This document shows positions 44,890 to 54,911 of a stretch of 64,000 nt of DNA, piece after piece. Source of the stretch: Taxillus chinensis (Eukaryota; Streptophyta; Magnoliopsida; Santalales; Loranthaceae); NCBI GenBank assembly GCA_023512835.1, contig CM042087.1, forward strand, positions 21,085,260 through 21,149,259. Direction: 5' to 3'. The notes under the pieces were generated by a model. That model worked only from the letters and a program-made list of their open reading frames with translations, did not search any database and had not been told where the DNA came from. Position 1 is the first letter of the stretch. Each line of letters starts with the position of its first letter. The translations under genes and the position numbers were made by a program.

Positions 44890-46454
44890 TTTCTAATTTA
44901 TTCATTCAACAGTACTTTTTTCAGAACATGCATCGTGTTTCATGATGAGCGTTAGACACTTACTGTTCTTACTGCTGATCATATTTTCTAGTGTAATGTA
45001 TTGTGTTCTGATAATTTTCTCATATTTTCATATGGGAGGATGCTTGCGTTCCAGTGAAGTCGCTTAAGCTAACATAATTAAAGATATACGAATAAAACCT
45101 TCTTAGGATTTAATGATTCAAATTTTCATCTCTCACCACATGTTAAATGCTTTTTCATATTGATTGCAATATTAACATGCCTGGTTGAAGAAATGAAATA
45201 GGTTAGCTCGGAATGTCTGGTGGATAAAATCACAGTTGCAGTCTGATCAACTTCTGAAGTGGAGTTTCCTCAAGGATAAACAACAATTTCTCAAGATCTA
45301 AATATTAAGCAGGAAATGTCCATCGAGAGGATTGCATGGTCTAAGGAGGAGAAAATGTTTTATCTATTACCCAAGTAATACCCCCCTTATATGTCTCATG
45401 ACCTCTTTCTTGGATGTCTATCTGAGGGGGAGTCTTTCTCGAGAGGATCGCACGATCTAAGGGGGAGCAAAAGCTTCATCTATTACTTCCGTAATAACCC
45501 CCTGATATGTCTCTGATGCTCTACCCTATAACTCTCACTTTTGGATCTGACTGGGTATGCATTGTTGAATCAGAATTGTGGCATGATTGAATGTTTTTGT
45601 TTCTTCAACTGTGCATTTGAATATAATAATCAATTGATTACTATTGGCATGTGTTCTTTAATCCATTCTCACTCATGAATCTAAATTTGGGCAAATCATA
45701 TAAATTTAATTCATCTTAGCTACGTCATTCAGCTTGAAGATCTCGTTATGTTGACCAATATGAACTTATGTGTTTCTTATCTTACACATGCTTTGATTTC
45801 AGTAGAAATGATCCTTAACTCGTATATATGTGTCTCGCATTCATTTCTAATGCATAAGTTCTAATTTTTTATTAGTTCGGATTATGCTGACTTTTAATAT
45901 CTGTTTATATCCGTACTAATCCCAACCTATTAAGTCTTCTGTACTTTTAGTTTATCTTTGTGAAGCTACAGATTCAGATTCTCTTTGCATTTTCACCTCT
46001 ATATATCTTGTCTGATGTCTCAGATTTGAAGTGTTGTGGTACTTCTTTTCTCTTTGACTTCAAGGCAGCAAAGGAATCTACTTTTCTCTTACAGCACATG
46101 TTTCTACATATACGGTCTATTTTTCATCTGAATACTCTTCTACGGATTATCTTTACCTCAGATGAAAGTCGGTTCACTTCCTCCTGACTCTTGGAACTCT
46201 CAAATAGCGATAATCAAAGTATTATCTTACATCGCGTGTTTTTGAGGAGGAATAGTGATGGTCCATTAAATCCATGTCTCAAGACGGGCAATTTCCGGAA
46301 GAAGGCAAGCAGCTGTGATAAATGTTTGGTTATGCTGCTTCCACATCATCTCTTTATTCGGAGGCGCGCACCTATCAAGGCTAATGACATCAAATTGTCA
46401 GGCAGTTGACTGTTCATTTCGCTTAAACCCTAGACCTTCCGGCATCCACTGACC
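44890..46454 (+). other. non-coding spacer between pol and the 3' gene of J
   Basis: AT-rich with no supported gene. Two similar ~80-bp segments (45320-45400 and 45435-45515) share CGAGAGGAT, TCTATTAC, GTAATA and CCCC blocks, and each has a purine run (CTAAGGAGGAGAAAA, CTAAGGGGGAGCAAAAG) resembling a polypurine tract. An additional CTGAGGGGGAG occurs at 45422. Confidence 0.55.
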
Positions 46455-46570
46455 CGCCATATAAATCCTAAGCCTTCACACAAGAGCGCCTTATCACTCT
46501 CAAATCTCATAGTCGCTCTTCCATCTTCTCAAACCCTAAAATTCCTTTCCCTTCTCTACATTCATCTCCA
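46455..46570 (+). promoter_or_regulatory. candidate internal promoter and leader for the 3' gene of J
   Basis: CCATATAAATCC (TATA box at about 46458-46466) lies ~105 bp before the ATG at 46571. The leader between is C/T-rich and contains AAACCCTAAAATTCC, a telo-box-like word often found in plant 5' leaders. Another AAACCCTAG precedes it at 46423. Function is inferred. Confidence 0.45.
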
Positions 46571-47330
46571 ATGGCACCCAAAACCGCTCTTTCCGGCGTT
46601 AACCCCGGCCATCTGGTTAATTGGCCTTCCATATCCAATCCTCTGGGGGTGGTTTCTAGAGCTTTGCCCTCTACTGGAAGTAAGCCACATCGTTAACCTG
46701 GTCTCTGTCCCCGTCGATCTCCTTATCGATCATATAGCTGAGTTCTACTGGAACATTCGCTGCACCACCGACTCCATCCGTTCCACCGTCCGGGGTGAAT
46801 CCGTAGTCATCACCCCAAACGTTTTTCGCACTGCTGTCAATCTCCCCCTCGGTCCTGATCAGCGCCCGGACCTAGAGCAAATGGTAGCTTCCATGGGCTG
46901 CACCTACAAAGGGAAGGAATACAAGGTGAAGTCCTTCCAAGGTCGCTACTGATGTATGATGACCATCTTGAGCCGGTGTCTTCTGGCTTGCACAACAGCC
47001 CTAGACTCCATTCCGTACGACCTGCTTCTAGCCATGTACGGAGTCTTTGAAGGACTCCCGATGGATTAGGGGACTTTCTTGTTCCAATTCCTGGGGAACA
47101 ACCCAAAGAATCAATCTTTTGGGTGGATCCTTAGCATCGTCTTCCGGCATCGTCGTTCGTCCCACTTTAACGGACAGGGTGTCATCCCCTTTCCTCAGGC
47201 CTTCTACCTTTGCCATCTTACGCCTGTCAGGAATCTGACTGCCCTCACAGCATTCGCGCCGACCCATCCGAGGTTACGGGGCCATCTCAGCCACGTTCTC
47301 CTCCGGTTGATACTCAGTACCTTCTACTAC
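46571..47330 (+). pseudogene. 3' gene of J, N-terminal domain (transposon-protein-like, broken)
   Basis: Start ATG at 46571 (MAPKTALSGVNPGHLVNWPS). After one frameshift near 46640 the frame runs HIVNLVSVPVDLLIDHIAEF, YWNIRCTTDSIRSTVRGESV, VITPNVFRTAVNLPLGPDQR, then a TGA, SRCLLACTTALDSIPYDLLL, a TAG in place of a Trp codon, and FQFLGNNPKNQSFGWILSIV to about 47330. The pattern VRG-x-x-V-x-x-T-P-x-x-F...LPLG is like the N-terminal domain of plant transposon-associated proteins (plant-mobile-domain or Transposase_32-like). I am not certain of this match. It belongs with the Ulp1-like part downstream as one former ~850-residue ORF. Confidence 0.55.
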
Positions 47331-48204
47331 TGATATCCCCGCACCTGATTCTCCCACTGTTGCTCCCACTGTTGCTGCTGCTGTTGATCTTCGTTGTCTT
47401 TGCGGTAGTGGTGATGTCCCTACCTCTCCTCCAGAAGCACCCTTGACCCCGCTTCCTCAACCTCGAGACTACCTCGACCATCTCCCCGCCGACACCATAA
47501 CGGACCTCTGGTTCCATTTCAGCCTCGTCTGCACAGCCACCATCCCTGACAATGACCTCCGAGTATACTACACTCGCCACACCAAAACCCGGAGGAAATG
47601 ATCATCTGAAACTTGGACCACGGCTTCCTTATGCCAGCCTCCATTCCCAACGTTCCATTCACTGTTACCTCCAGACTGGCCCATGACGTACGAGTTCCTT
47701 CCCCTGCTGAGGCCAGACCCTCTTCTCCTGCTGCAGCAATCCCCATTATTGACCTCTCTGGTCAAAGCGGTTCTGATGTCCCCATTTGCTTCCGATGCTC
47801 TGGGTGGTCCCTCTGCTGCTGCTGACCAACCCCTCTCTCCAGCTGCTGACTCCTTTGCCCAACGCACTCCTGCGCCTCTTCATGTAGGGGAGTCCTCCAA
47901 AGCCTCGGAGTTTGCACTTGGACGCGCCTCATTTGGCATGGTTCACTCCGATGCTGTGATCTCTGAACAGTTGGACCGACACGCCCAAGCCTAGAGCACC
48001 CAAATTGCTGCCATCACCATCAAGGTTGATGCTCTCGGCACCGAACTCCTCTCCGCCCTCACTGACTCTTCCACTTCCATCGAGAAGAAGATGAATCTTG
48101 TTGCCTCATCCATGCATTCTTTGTCAACCTCATTCGCGGACTTGGCGTATACGATGGCTCATCCTCCTACCGCTCCTCGGCAATTTGGCAAAACGTGAGA
48201 GAAA
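47331..48204 (+). pseudogene. 3' gene of J, low-complexity linker and coiled-coil-like part
   Basis: Pro/Ser/Ala-rich sequence split over frames (PAPDSPTVAPTVAAAVD, PSPAEARPSSPAAAIPIIDL, SSKASEFALGRASFGMV). Then comes a helical Leu/Ser-rich piece (SEQLDRHAQA, ITIKVDALGTELLSALTDSS, IEKKMNLVASSMHSLSTSFA) in the same frame as the Ulp1-like domain, joined to it except for a TGA at 48196. At least two frameshifts (near 47400 and 47600). No catalytic motif here. Confidence 0.5.
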
Positions 48205-49113
48205 GTGTCATCTGATCCTCCTGCATCTTCCTCAGCTCCTGCTAGTAAGCGGCCTGCATTTACACTACTTCCGGGAGTACCTATCCCCAAACGCAGCCGC
48301 TTCTTTCAACCCAACTCCTCAAGTGCAGCTCCTCCTTCGACCTCTCCATCTGCGGCAGTCACCTTCCTCCCGTTATACGTGGATCGTGATTCACATGATG
48401 CGGATGGAAGTGTTTTTAACGAAATGGCTAAGTATGTCGCGTCTACTGCTAAGCGAAGATGTCTATCCGATATGTATCCCTTCTCCCTTGAAGACATTCA
48501 AACTCTACGTTCTGGGAAGGGCCTGTTTACTACAGATGACATAGACCACTTCTATTGGGCGGTAAAGATGGAGATGAGGCTGTTTCTGTCTTTGTATAAG
48601 GACGAACACTTGTCTGATGTCTTGCTGTTTTGGTCTGAGGGCTATCTTCTAGAAGATGCCCACATTCAGACCTTCATTGATGGAACTGCTGAGGATAGCA
48701 ATCCATGGAAAAATCTTTCCTTAGTCCTCATTCCGTACTGGGTCAAGACGCTGCATTTCATGCTGATTATTTTTCTGATTCTGTCAAAGCAGATGCTCCT
48801 AATTGACTCTCACCAAGTTATGGATAAGAGAGTTAGAAAAGATCAACTGGAGCCGCTACATCTTCGACTGATAGAAGCAGTAAAACAATCCAGGCTTTAT
48901 CAAGAAATGGGCCAAACTCGTTTGGCTGCTACTGAGAAGTTAAAGGCGGCGATCCAGAGCAAGAAGCGAGTGCCTCAACAACCTGATGGAGATAGTTGCG
49001 GAGCCTTTGTCTATTTCTTCATCAAGTCTTTCATAAGAGTATATGAAACTGGAACAACATCTGCGACTACACTTTGGAGCAGACAATGGACCTTCGAGAG
49101 AAGGCAGCAATAA
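48205..49113 (+). CDS. Ulp1/SENP (C48)-like cysteine protease domain in the 3' gene of J
   Basis: 302 open codons ending in TAA (49111-49113); the open stretch begins at a GTG after a stop, so it is the C-terminal part of a longer gene. Residues 1-60 are Ser/Pro-rich with basic KRPAF and PKRSRF patches. Residues ~165-275 match the Ulp1 fold: VLIPYWVKTLHFMLIIF with His184 (the usual HW is HF), LLIDSHQ with Asp201, and PQQPDGDSCGAFV with Gln259 and Cys265. The His-Asp gap of 17 and Gln-Cys gap of 6 equal those I recall for yeast Ulp1 (H514, D531, Q574, C580). Such enzymes cut SUMO or related modifiers. Substrate and activity here are unknown. Ulp1-like domains are known from Mutator-like elements such as Kaonashi. 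Confidence 0.8.
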   Translation: MSSDPPASSSAPASKRPAFTLLPGVPIPKRSRFFQPNSSSAAPPSTSPSAAVTFLPLYVDRDSHDADGSVFNEMAKYVASTAKRRCLSDMYPFSLEDIQTLRSGKGLFTTDDIDHFYWAVKMEMRLFLSLYKDEHLSDVLLFWSEGYLLEDAHIQTFIDGTAEDSNPWKNLSLVLIPYWVKTLHFMLIIFLILSKQMLLIDSHQVMDKRVRKDQLEPLHLRLIEAVKQSRLYQEMGQTRLAATEKLKAAIQSKKRVPQQPDGDSCGAFVYFFIKSFIRVYETGTTSATTLWSRQWTFERRQQ

Positions 49114-49284
49114 TGATCTTCAAGTATAGTAAGCCTTATGTACCTTAATATAAAATTCTTGTATCAAGGCTGAATTATACTGTTGTTGCTGACTTAATGG
49201 AATATGGAAGTTATCCTTTATTTCTATATATTATCTTTTTGCTTCACTTACCAGATCGGATCACAAAGGGTTTTGGCAGATCCA

Positions 49285-49298
49285 TAATTGGGGGAGAT
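49285..49298 (+). promoter_or_regulatory. polypurine tract, element J
   Basis: AATTGGGGGAGAT directly before the 3' LTR (TGTTGGATCAAGCCC at 49299). The extra gene therefore lies between pol and the true polypurine tract, inside the element. Confidence 0.85.
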
Positions 49299-50732
49299 TG
49301 TTGGATCAAGCCCAGAATTTGGATGATGCGGATAAAACCCTATGTAATTTGATTTGAGACATTTCATGTTTATTTTTAAGTTGTTGTAGAAGATATGATC
49401 CTAATCTGGACGTTCACTCATGAGAGAAAAGCTAAGGATAGGATACATAATCTTAATTCGGATCATCTTAAGTATCGTCAAACACTTGGTCAATAACCAA
49501 GTCTACATCTCATATGGAATAAGGATCAATTGTGCGGACTAAACACTTAAAGCTATAGACTAAGGAATCTGCATCTAACAGTTTAAATGGACTAAGTCGA
49601 AAAGATGCGGAATAAGAATCCTAGTCTACATCTAGCACGGCGTAAGAGAAAGATATCACGGAATAAAAAGCTAAGTCTTCCACTCAAGCGGACTAAGGAC
49701 AAGAAGACACGGAGTAAGGAATCTGACTCTTTTATACATGCGGAGTAAGGACCCAAGTCCTTTATTCGCATGGAGTAAGGAAAATAGATGCGGAGTAAGG
49801 AATCCAAACCTTTTACTTATGCGGAGTAAGGACGTGCTGCTACGGAGTAAGCCATTCGGCCTTTTACCTCATGCGGAGTAAGGAACTCACATGGAGTCAG
49901 GAAGTGCTCAAACGGAGTAAGCTCTCCAGATTTCTCATTCACATGGAGTAAGGAAGCACTAACATGGAATAAGGATTCTAGTATAAAATTAACACAGAGT
50001 AATCAACCACTGACACAAAGTAAGGATCTGAGCTTCATTAACATGGAATAAGGAACTTTACGACGGATTAAGAAGACGTTACTTCAACTTATCATCTTCG
50101 CATTCAAAGTAGTCAGCTCGCTGTGTCCCGATGTAAGACAAACTCGTTGAAAACCGAAAGCATCTTACACGTGGATCACACGGATATGTGGACATAACTT
50201 TAACTGCACTTGGGAACTCGCAACGACACTTGTGCTTTACAAATCCAAGATCTTGAGCTCCACATCTGCAGCAATCTAGGTAGAGAGTTTTTCAAGGAAC
50301 AGTTAACGCTGCACGTTGCTTGGAAGAACAAGTTCGAAAGATGTTTTTCACGAATGGCTATATATATTAACACTTGTATATTTTTATAGGTGCAAAAAAG
50401 AGTATGTGTGCGCTAGAGCTAAAAATGTAATAGAGAAAAATATATAGGTATGCACGTACATGTACAAGAGCTCATAGAGATAATTGGCTAGTGTGTGAGT
50501 AATTGTAAACAAAGTATAAGAGATTTGTTCAATAGATCGAAAAGCTTTACAAGTTTTAATTTGCTTTTATTTTGTTGTAATTATCTCTTGATAATAAAAC
50601 AAAATACTTCCATTATCTAGTTATCTTCCGCATTGGTTATATCTCTTAACTAGGTAAGTGTTGTGCCAGAGACGAGCGAAGAGTTTTCAATTAGAGCCTA
50701 TTCACCCTCCTCTAGGCTCCTAGGGACCAATA
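49299..50732 (+). repeat. 3' LTR of copia element J
   Basis: 1434 bp from TGTTGGATCAAGCC to GGGACCAATA (CCAACA expected). The middle (49690-50060) is an array of roughly 15-20 words GCGGAGTAAGGA and variants. A second part (50100-50300) matches F at 42830-43030. An AT-rich TATA-like TATATATATTAACAC occurs at 50350. The 5' LTR lacks much of the region after the array. Confidence 0.9.
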
Positions 50733-51189
50733 GCTGGAGCTGCAACATCGCCAACTGCTCTATCAGTTTCCATTCCCTCATGGCCACCTCGGCCTTGCCC
50801 TTCCTACTCAGGGCATCTGCCACAACATTCCCTTTACCAAGGGTATACACAAGGGTAAAATCAAACATTTGCAGATACTCTATCTACTGACACTGCCTCA
50901 AATCCTTTTGGGTAAAGATATACTAAAGACTCCAATGGTCTCTATATACCACAAACTTGTCCCCTAGAAGATAATGCTGCCAACTCTTTAAGGCAAAGAT
51001 CACTATTGCCAATTCCAAATCATGCGTGGGATAGTTTAGCTCATGGGGTTTCAAATGCCTCGAACCATACGCAATCACATTGCGCTCCTACATCAGTACA
51101 CATCCGAAAGTCACTCTGGATGCATCACAATACACCTCATAAGGCACCCCCTCTCGTGGTAGCCTCAACATTAGTGCGGTGGTCAACCG
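50733..51189 (-). pseudogene. gypsy remnant K, RNase H part
   Basis: On the minus strand this continues the pol of 15535-17364, with the J insertion between. It matches element G at 57950-58400: the DALSRK-like and VMAYGSRH-like blocks, the [24 protein letters not shown] stretch and VYRDHWSL. It ends where the LTR of H begins (51190). The target site of H is AACCG (51185-51189). Its partner copy is off the window. Confidence 0.82.
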
Positions 51190-53624
51190 TGTAAGGACCC
51201 ATGTTTTGAGTTAGTCGCAGTCTTACCTTGTGAATGGGAACTTTCTAGATTTTGACCTAGTAGATGGGCTCAGATGAATTGGCGTCCAGACCAAAAGATT
51301 CTTAGAATGATGTCTTCTATCGACCACAGAAGTTTCAGGCCAAGAGGACGTGCATGCGAATTGGACCCATTTGGCGTGCAAGGTTTTTATTGCATGGATG
51401 TCTTTTACATGATGCAAGGAGGCTTGGGGTAAAGTTTGAGTGCATTTGGAGCTGCACGCCAATTGGGGAATTGGCGTTCAAATTGGCGTGCAGACATATT
51501 TTTGCATGGTTACCTTGGTTTTGTCATTTTAATGATTTTTCCCCAAAGGACCATGTTGAAATTATGAGTATTTTGCCCTGTATAGAAGCGGGAAGGTGGT
51601 AGCTTGTGTGATAAAAACTATGTTGTTTTGATCCTGGGTTTCACTAAATCAAAACTACGTCGTTTTGATGTGTGGTGTCTATATAATGGTGTTGAGGCTT
51701 AAGTTTTGGGTTTAGGGCTTTCTATTGCTGTTGCAGCCGCCGCAGAGAGAGAGAGAGAGAGAGAGTGAGGGAACCTTCAGATCTTGGCCGTAGAGGTTCA
51801 CGTGGGTGGTCGGTGTATCGTAGAGGCTAGAGCAGAGGACGTTTGCAAGGTAGGGACTCCGTTCTTCCCAGTCTTTCTCTGTCCTAGGGTATCTGTCCTA
51901 TACATGCATATATATATATATGTAAATCCATATAGGTGTGATCCCCTATATGGATGTTGGCCTTCAATGGCATATTGGTTGATTTGATGTTTGGGAGTGG
52001 GCTGGAAATCGTTGGGTTGTCCATGCCCACTAGGTGTTTGATAAAATGTTTGTGTGGCTACGCTCACTACGTGTTTGATAATATTCCTGTGTGGCTGTTG
52101 TATATTGCGTGTTTGGTTTTAAGCCTGTGAGGCTGGTATATGTTGTTTGTAACCGACTATGTCATCTGTGTGAACCTTGTTTGTGATATACTCTGTTGAG
52201 CAGCACTGCTATTTTGTATTAAGTTGAGATGTGTTACTAAGCCGTACTTTTGTAACTGATTATATTGTTGTTTGAGATTGATCACCCAAATGTGATGGGA
52301 TTGAGCTGAGTTATGGGCCAGGCATGATAACTGGACCCCTTGAGATTTGGCTAGGACTGCGGTCCTGAGTCTCGGTCTAGCACTCACGACGGTGGGCTAA
52401 GTCTACACCCATTCTTGAGGGTAGGTATGGCGCCCGAGGAGGTGGTTGACCATACCTGACTCGGGTGGAAAATGTTGCATTGGTGTCCATGCAACATTCG
52501 CCTGGATGTGGTATGTCATGTCGTCGTGGTGGCGGGGTGTCCTCTGTGTTGGACCTCGGCCAGGGCACTCACTATCACAATATTGTCCGCTTTGGCACTC
52601 ACGCACCCACCCATGGGCCGCAGCCCGCACGGATTTGTTTCTAACGGGCCGCGACCCGTTAAAACGCGTTGTTACAAGGTGCACATGAGCCTCCTCATTA
52701 GGACGACCTCAATGTTCGCCCTAACCGATGTGGGATTGATCTATGGGACGTTAGAGACCCAACAGTCTCCCCCCAATCCCACCATCGGTCTAGAGGACCC
52801 GGCTCTGATACCACTTGTTGGACCTCGGCCAGGGCACTCACTATCACAATATTGTCCGCTTTGGCACTCACGCACCCACCCATGGGCCGCAGCCCGCACG
52901 GATTTGTTTCTAACGGGCCGCGACCCGTTAAAACGCGTTGTGACAAGGTGCACATGAGCCTCCTCATTAGGACGACCTCAATGTTCGCCCTAACCGATGT
53001 GGGATTAATCTATGGGACGTTAGAGACCCAACACTCTGCCCACCAGTGTGGGCTCAGGTAAAAGGTGTGTTACTGGGTGATGTTTGCTGCTTTAGCTTTA
53101 GGCACGACACGAGCACAAGCATACACCTGTCATGCATACTATAGAGTGGGACGGGTTTGGGGAGACTGGATCCCTACTGAGCTATGGTTTGCTCACCCCT
53201 CCCATAAACTGTTCTTTTGCAGGGTTTAGCAGGCGGTAGGTGAAAGGGCTGTGGTGATAGGCCACTGAAGCTGAAGACTATGTTGGTTTTGATTATTTTG
53301 TTATGGATTTCTATTTTATGTTTAGGATTATTTGTAAACAGTATATTCTGGTTTAAATGGGAACTTTTCCCCATTGAGTTGTATTGAACTTTGAGCCCTT
53401 TTAAATGTAATGAACTGGGTTGTGGTTGTTATTTAATTATTGTTTGTGTGCATGGTTTGGGAGCAGGAGCATGCCCCGTGGCATGTTAGCCTGGTTGTAC
53501 AGGTTAGGGACAGCACCCGTGTCATAAGTCCTTTTAGGTGCTTGCACCAACCCCTTGACCCTTCGGGTGCGGGCATGGGCAGTCACTACCCGTTTCCAAG
53601 TGAAAGGAAATTTGGGGTGTGACA
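51190..53624 (+). repeat. 5' LTR of element H, interrupted by TRIM 2
   Basis: TGTAAGGACCCATG to TTTGGGGTGTGACA (about 1.94 kb without the TRIM). Inverted GCACGCCAATT-GGGG-AATTGGCGTTC (51456-51481), one full palindrome (51648-51669) and one diverged one (51610-51631), TATATAA (51680-51686), GA repeat (51745-51765), donor CAAG|GTAGGG (51850), hairpin (51926-51955), GCTCACCCCTCCC and acceptor TTTTGCAG (53222). There is no CCCGGG minisatellite in this subfamily. It lies upstream of a good primer site. Confidence 0.92.
52547..53033 (-). mobile_element. TRIM element 2 (complete, exact TSD)
   Basis: Same family as 43039-43527, in the opposite orientation. LTRs 52547-52764 and 52816-53033 (218 bp each), internal part only 51 bp (52765-52815) with the G-rich tract (as CTCCCCCC) and the primer site (as GCTCTGATACCA). 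The two LTRs differ at very few positions. Exact duplication CTCTG (52542-52546, 53034-53038). Confidence 0.95.
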
Positions 53625-53627
53625 ATA

Positions 53628-53639
53628 TGGTATCAGAGC
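53628..53639 (+). promoter_or_regulatory. primer binding site, element H
   Basis: TGGTATCAGAGC, exact, three bases after the LTR. Confidence 0.9.
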
Positions 53640-54073
53640 GATAGTTCATGGTCTAGTGGACCTAGGGTAGTGGGGAGGGATGACTGCTTTTGAGACCCTT
53701 GGGAGGCAGTGTAGGACACGCCTGATCACCGTGGTTCTATCTGGTTTTCTGGGGTGTACTCAGGGGCAGTTAGACCAAGGAGTAGGACATTTGCATTTGG
53801 GTTGGGATGCATACATGCATTGGCATTAGGGCACTAGTTTAATTTCAATATGAGTATTATGATTTGACATTGAAATTTGTTCTTTGTGAAATTCGTGATT
53901 TCGTGTGAGACTTGTCGCTATGAATTGTTACTATGAATCGCTGCTGTGTAATTTTGTGATTTACCTGTATGTTTACATGAAAAACATTGCTTGAGTACCT
54001 CATGGCCCATGGGGATGAGGGTGTATAAAGCTTGAGAGATGCTGACTCTAGTTCTGTTTAAAATAGGTAGACT
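53640..54073 (+). other. untranslated leader of element H
   Basis: No gene seen. It includes GGCATTAGGGCACTAGTT (53831-53848), also found in C, L and G leaders, and reaches the gag ATG at 54074. Confidence 0.5.
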
Positions 54074-54911
54074 ATGCCTCCTAGGAGAGTAACCCGAGCT
54101 ACCCCAGCTGTAGAAGATGAATCTTCTGCACATGCTGGAGAGGAGAGGGAACAGCGTGTAGAGGGCGATGATCGCCTGGAGCGGATCATGGCCCAAGTCA
54201 GGGCCTTAAGTGAGAATGTTCAGGGAATGCGTGAGGATCTCAGGGGGGAGATCCTAAACGAGGTACGTCGGGAGATGATGGCACGACAACCAGTGCCACC
54301 CTGTCCACCCCGTGAGGCAGGACCGTCACGTAGGCAGGAAGTGCCGGTGAGGCGAGATGAGGAAGATGTGGTGACGCGGTTCCGAAAGGAACACCCACCA
54401 AGGTTCAAGGGAGGAGCTGAACCTCTAGGAGCAGAGTATTGGCTGCGGCAGATCGAACATTTATTCTCCTTTGTCCAACCCCGGGAGGAAGACAAGGTGA
54501 GGTTAGCAGTCCGACAGCTGGAGGAGGAAGCCTTGGAATGGTGGCTTAGCATTTCTGGAAGTCGGGACACGGAGGCCATGCCCTGGAATGAGTTTCTCCA
54601 GATGTTCCATGAGGAGTACTTCCCAGAGTCATTGCGGTGGCAGAAACGGGAGGAGTTCAGCAGCCTAAAGTAGGGATCACGCTCTGTGGCAGAGTATGAG
54701 CGAGATTTTCGAGGGCTGAGTCGGTTTGCCCTAGAAGCAATCTCAAAGGAGGACCTAAAGGCCCATAAGTTTACCGTGGGACTCAAACCTGCCCTGAAGC
54801 AAAGAGTGGAGATGCTGCGACTGAAGACTTATGCTGAAGTCGTGGACACAGCGAAGATTGCGGAGAGAGGATTAGAAGAAGGAAGACAGGCTCACCAGGA
54901 GCGGCTGGGAC
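54074..54911 (+). pseudogene. gag of gypsy element H, first part
   Basis: Starts MPPRRVTRATPAVEDESSAH and is open for 199 codons: a Glu/Arg-rich N-terminus, then RFRKEHPPRFKGGAEPLGAE, YWLRQIEHLFSFVQPREEDK, LEWWLSISGSR and ESLRWQKREEFSSLK. A TAG at 54671 replaces Gln (KQGS in relatives). The frame then continues AEYERDFRGLSRFALEAISK and HKFTVGLKPALKQRVEMLRL. It is cut by element G at 54911 and resumes at 63711. Confidence 0.9.

Larger units (their letters stand above)
17365..50732 (+). mobile_element. SIRE-like Ty1-copia element J with an extra 3' gene, multiply interrupted
   Basis: The 5' LTR (17365-18115), primer site, gag and pol (protease, integrase, RT, RNase H order), a 3' gene with Ulp1-like domain, a polypurine tract and the 3' LTR (49299-50732) are all on the plus strand. 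The flanks GCCGG (17360-17364) and GCTGG (50733-50737) are a target duplication with one mismatch, and gypsy K resumes after it. Three blocks interrupt it (21041-22610, about 23411-27950, 29194-44465). Without them it would be roughly 12 kb. The motif order and RT words (MMGELSYFLGIEVKQ) point to the SIRE/Maximus lineage, known for an additional ORF after pol. Confidence 0.88.
14928..51189 (-). mobile_element. Ty3-gypsy remnant K, split by hAT element, copia J and gypsy H
   Basis: Minus-strand gypsy pol is found at 15535-16740 and 17085-17364, and resumes at 50733-51189, where it is cut by the 5' LTR of H. The break at 17364/50733 is the insertion site of J, and sequence on the two sides joins integrase to RNase H as in element G (57900-58350). 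K is the oldest layer on this side of the window. The rest of it presumably continues beyond the window's right end, after H. Confidence 0.82.
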
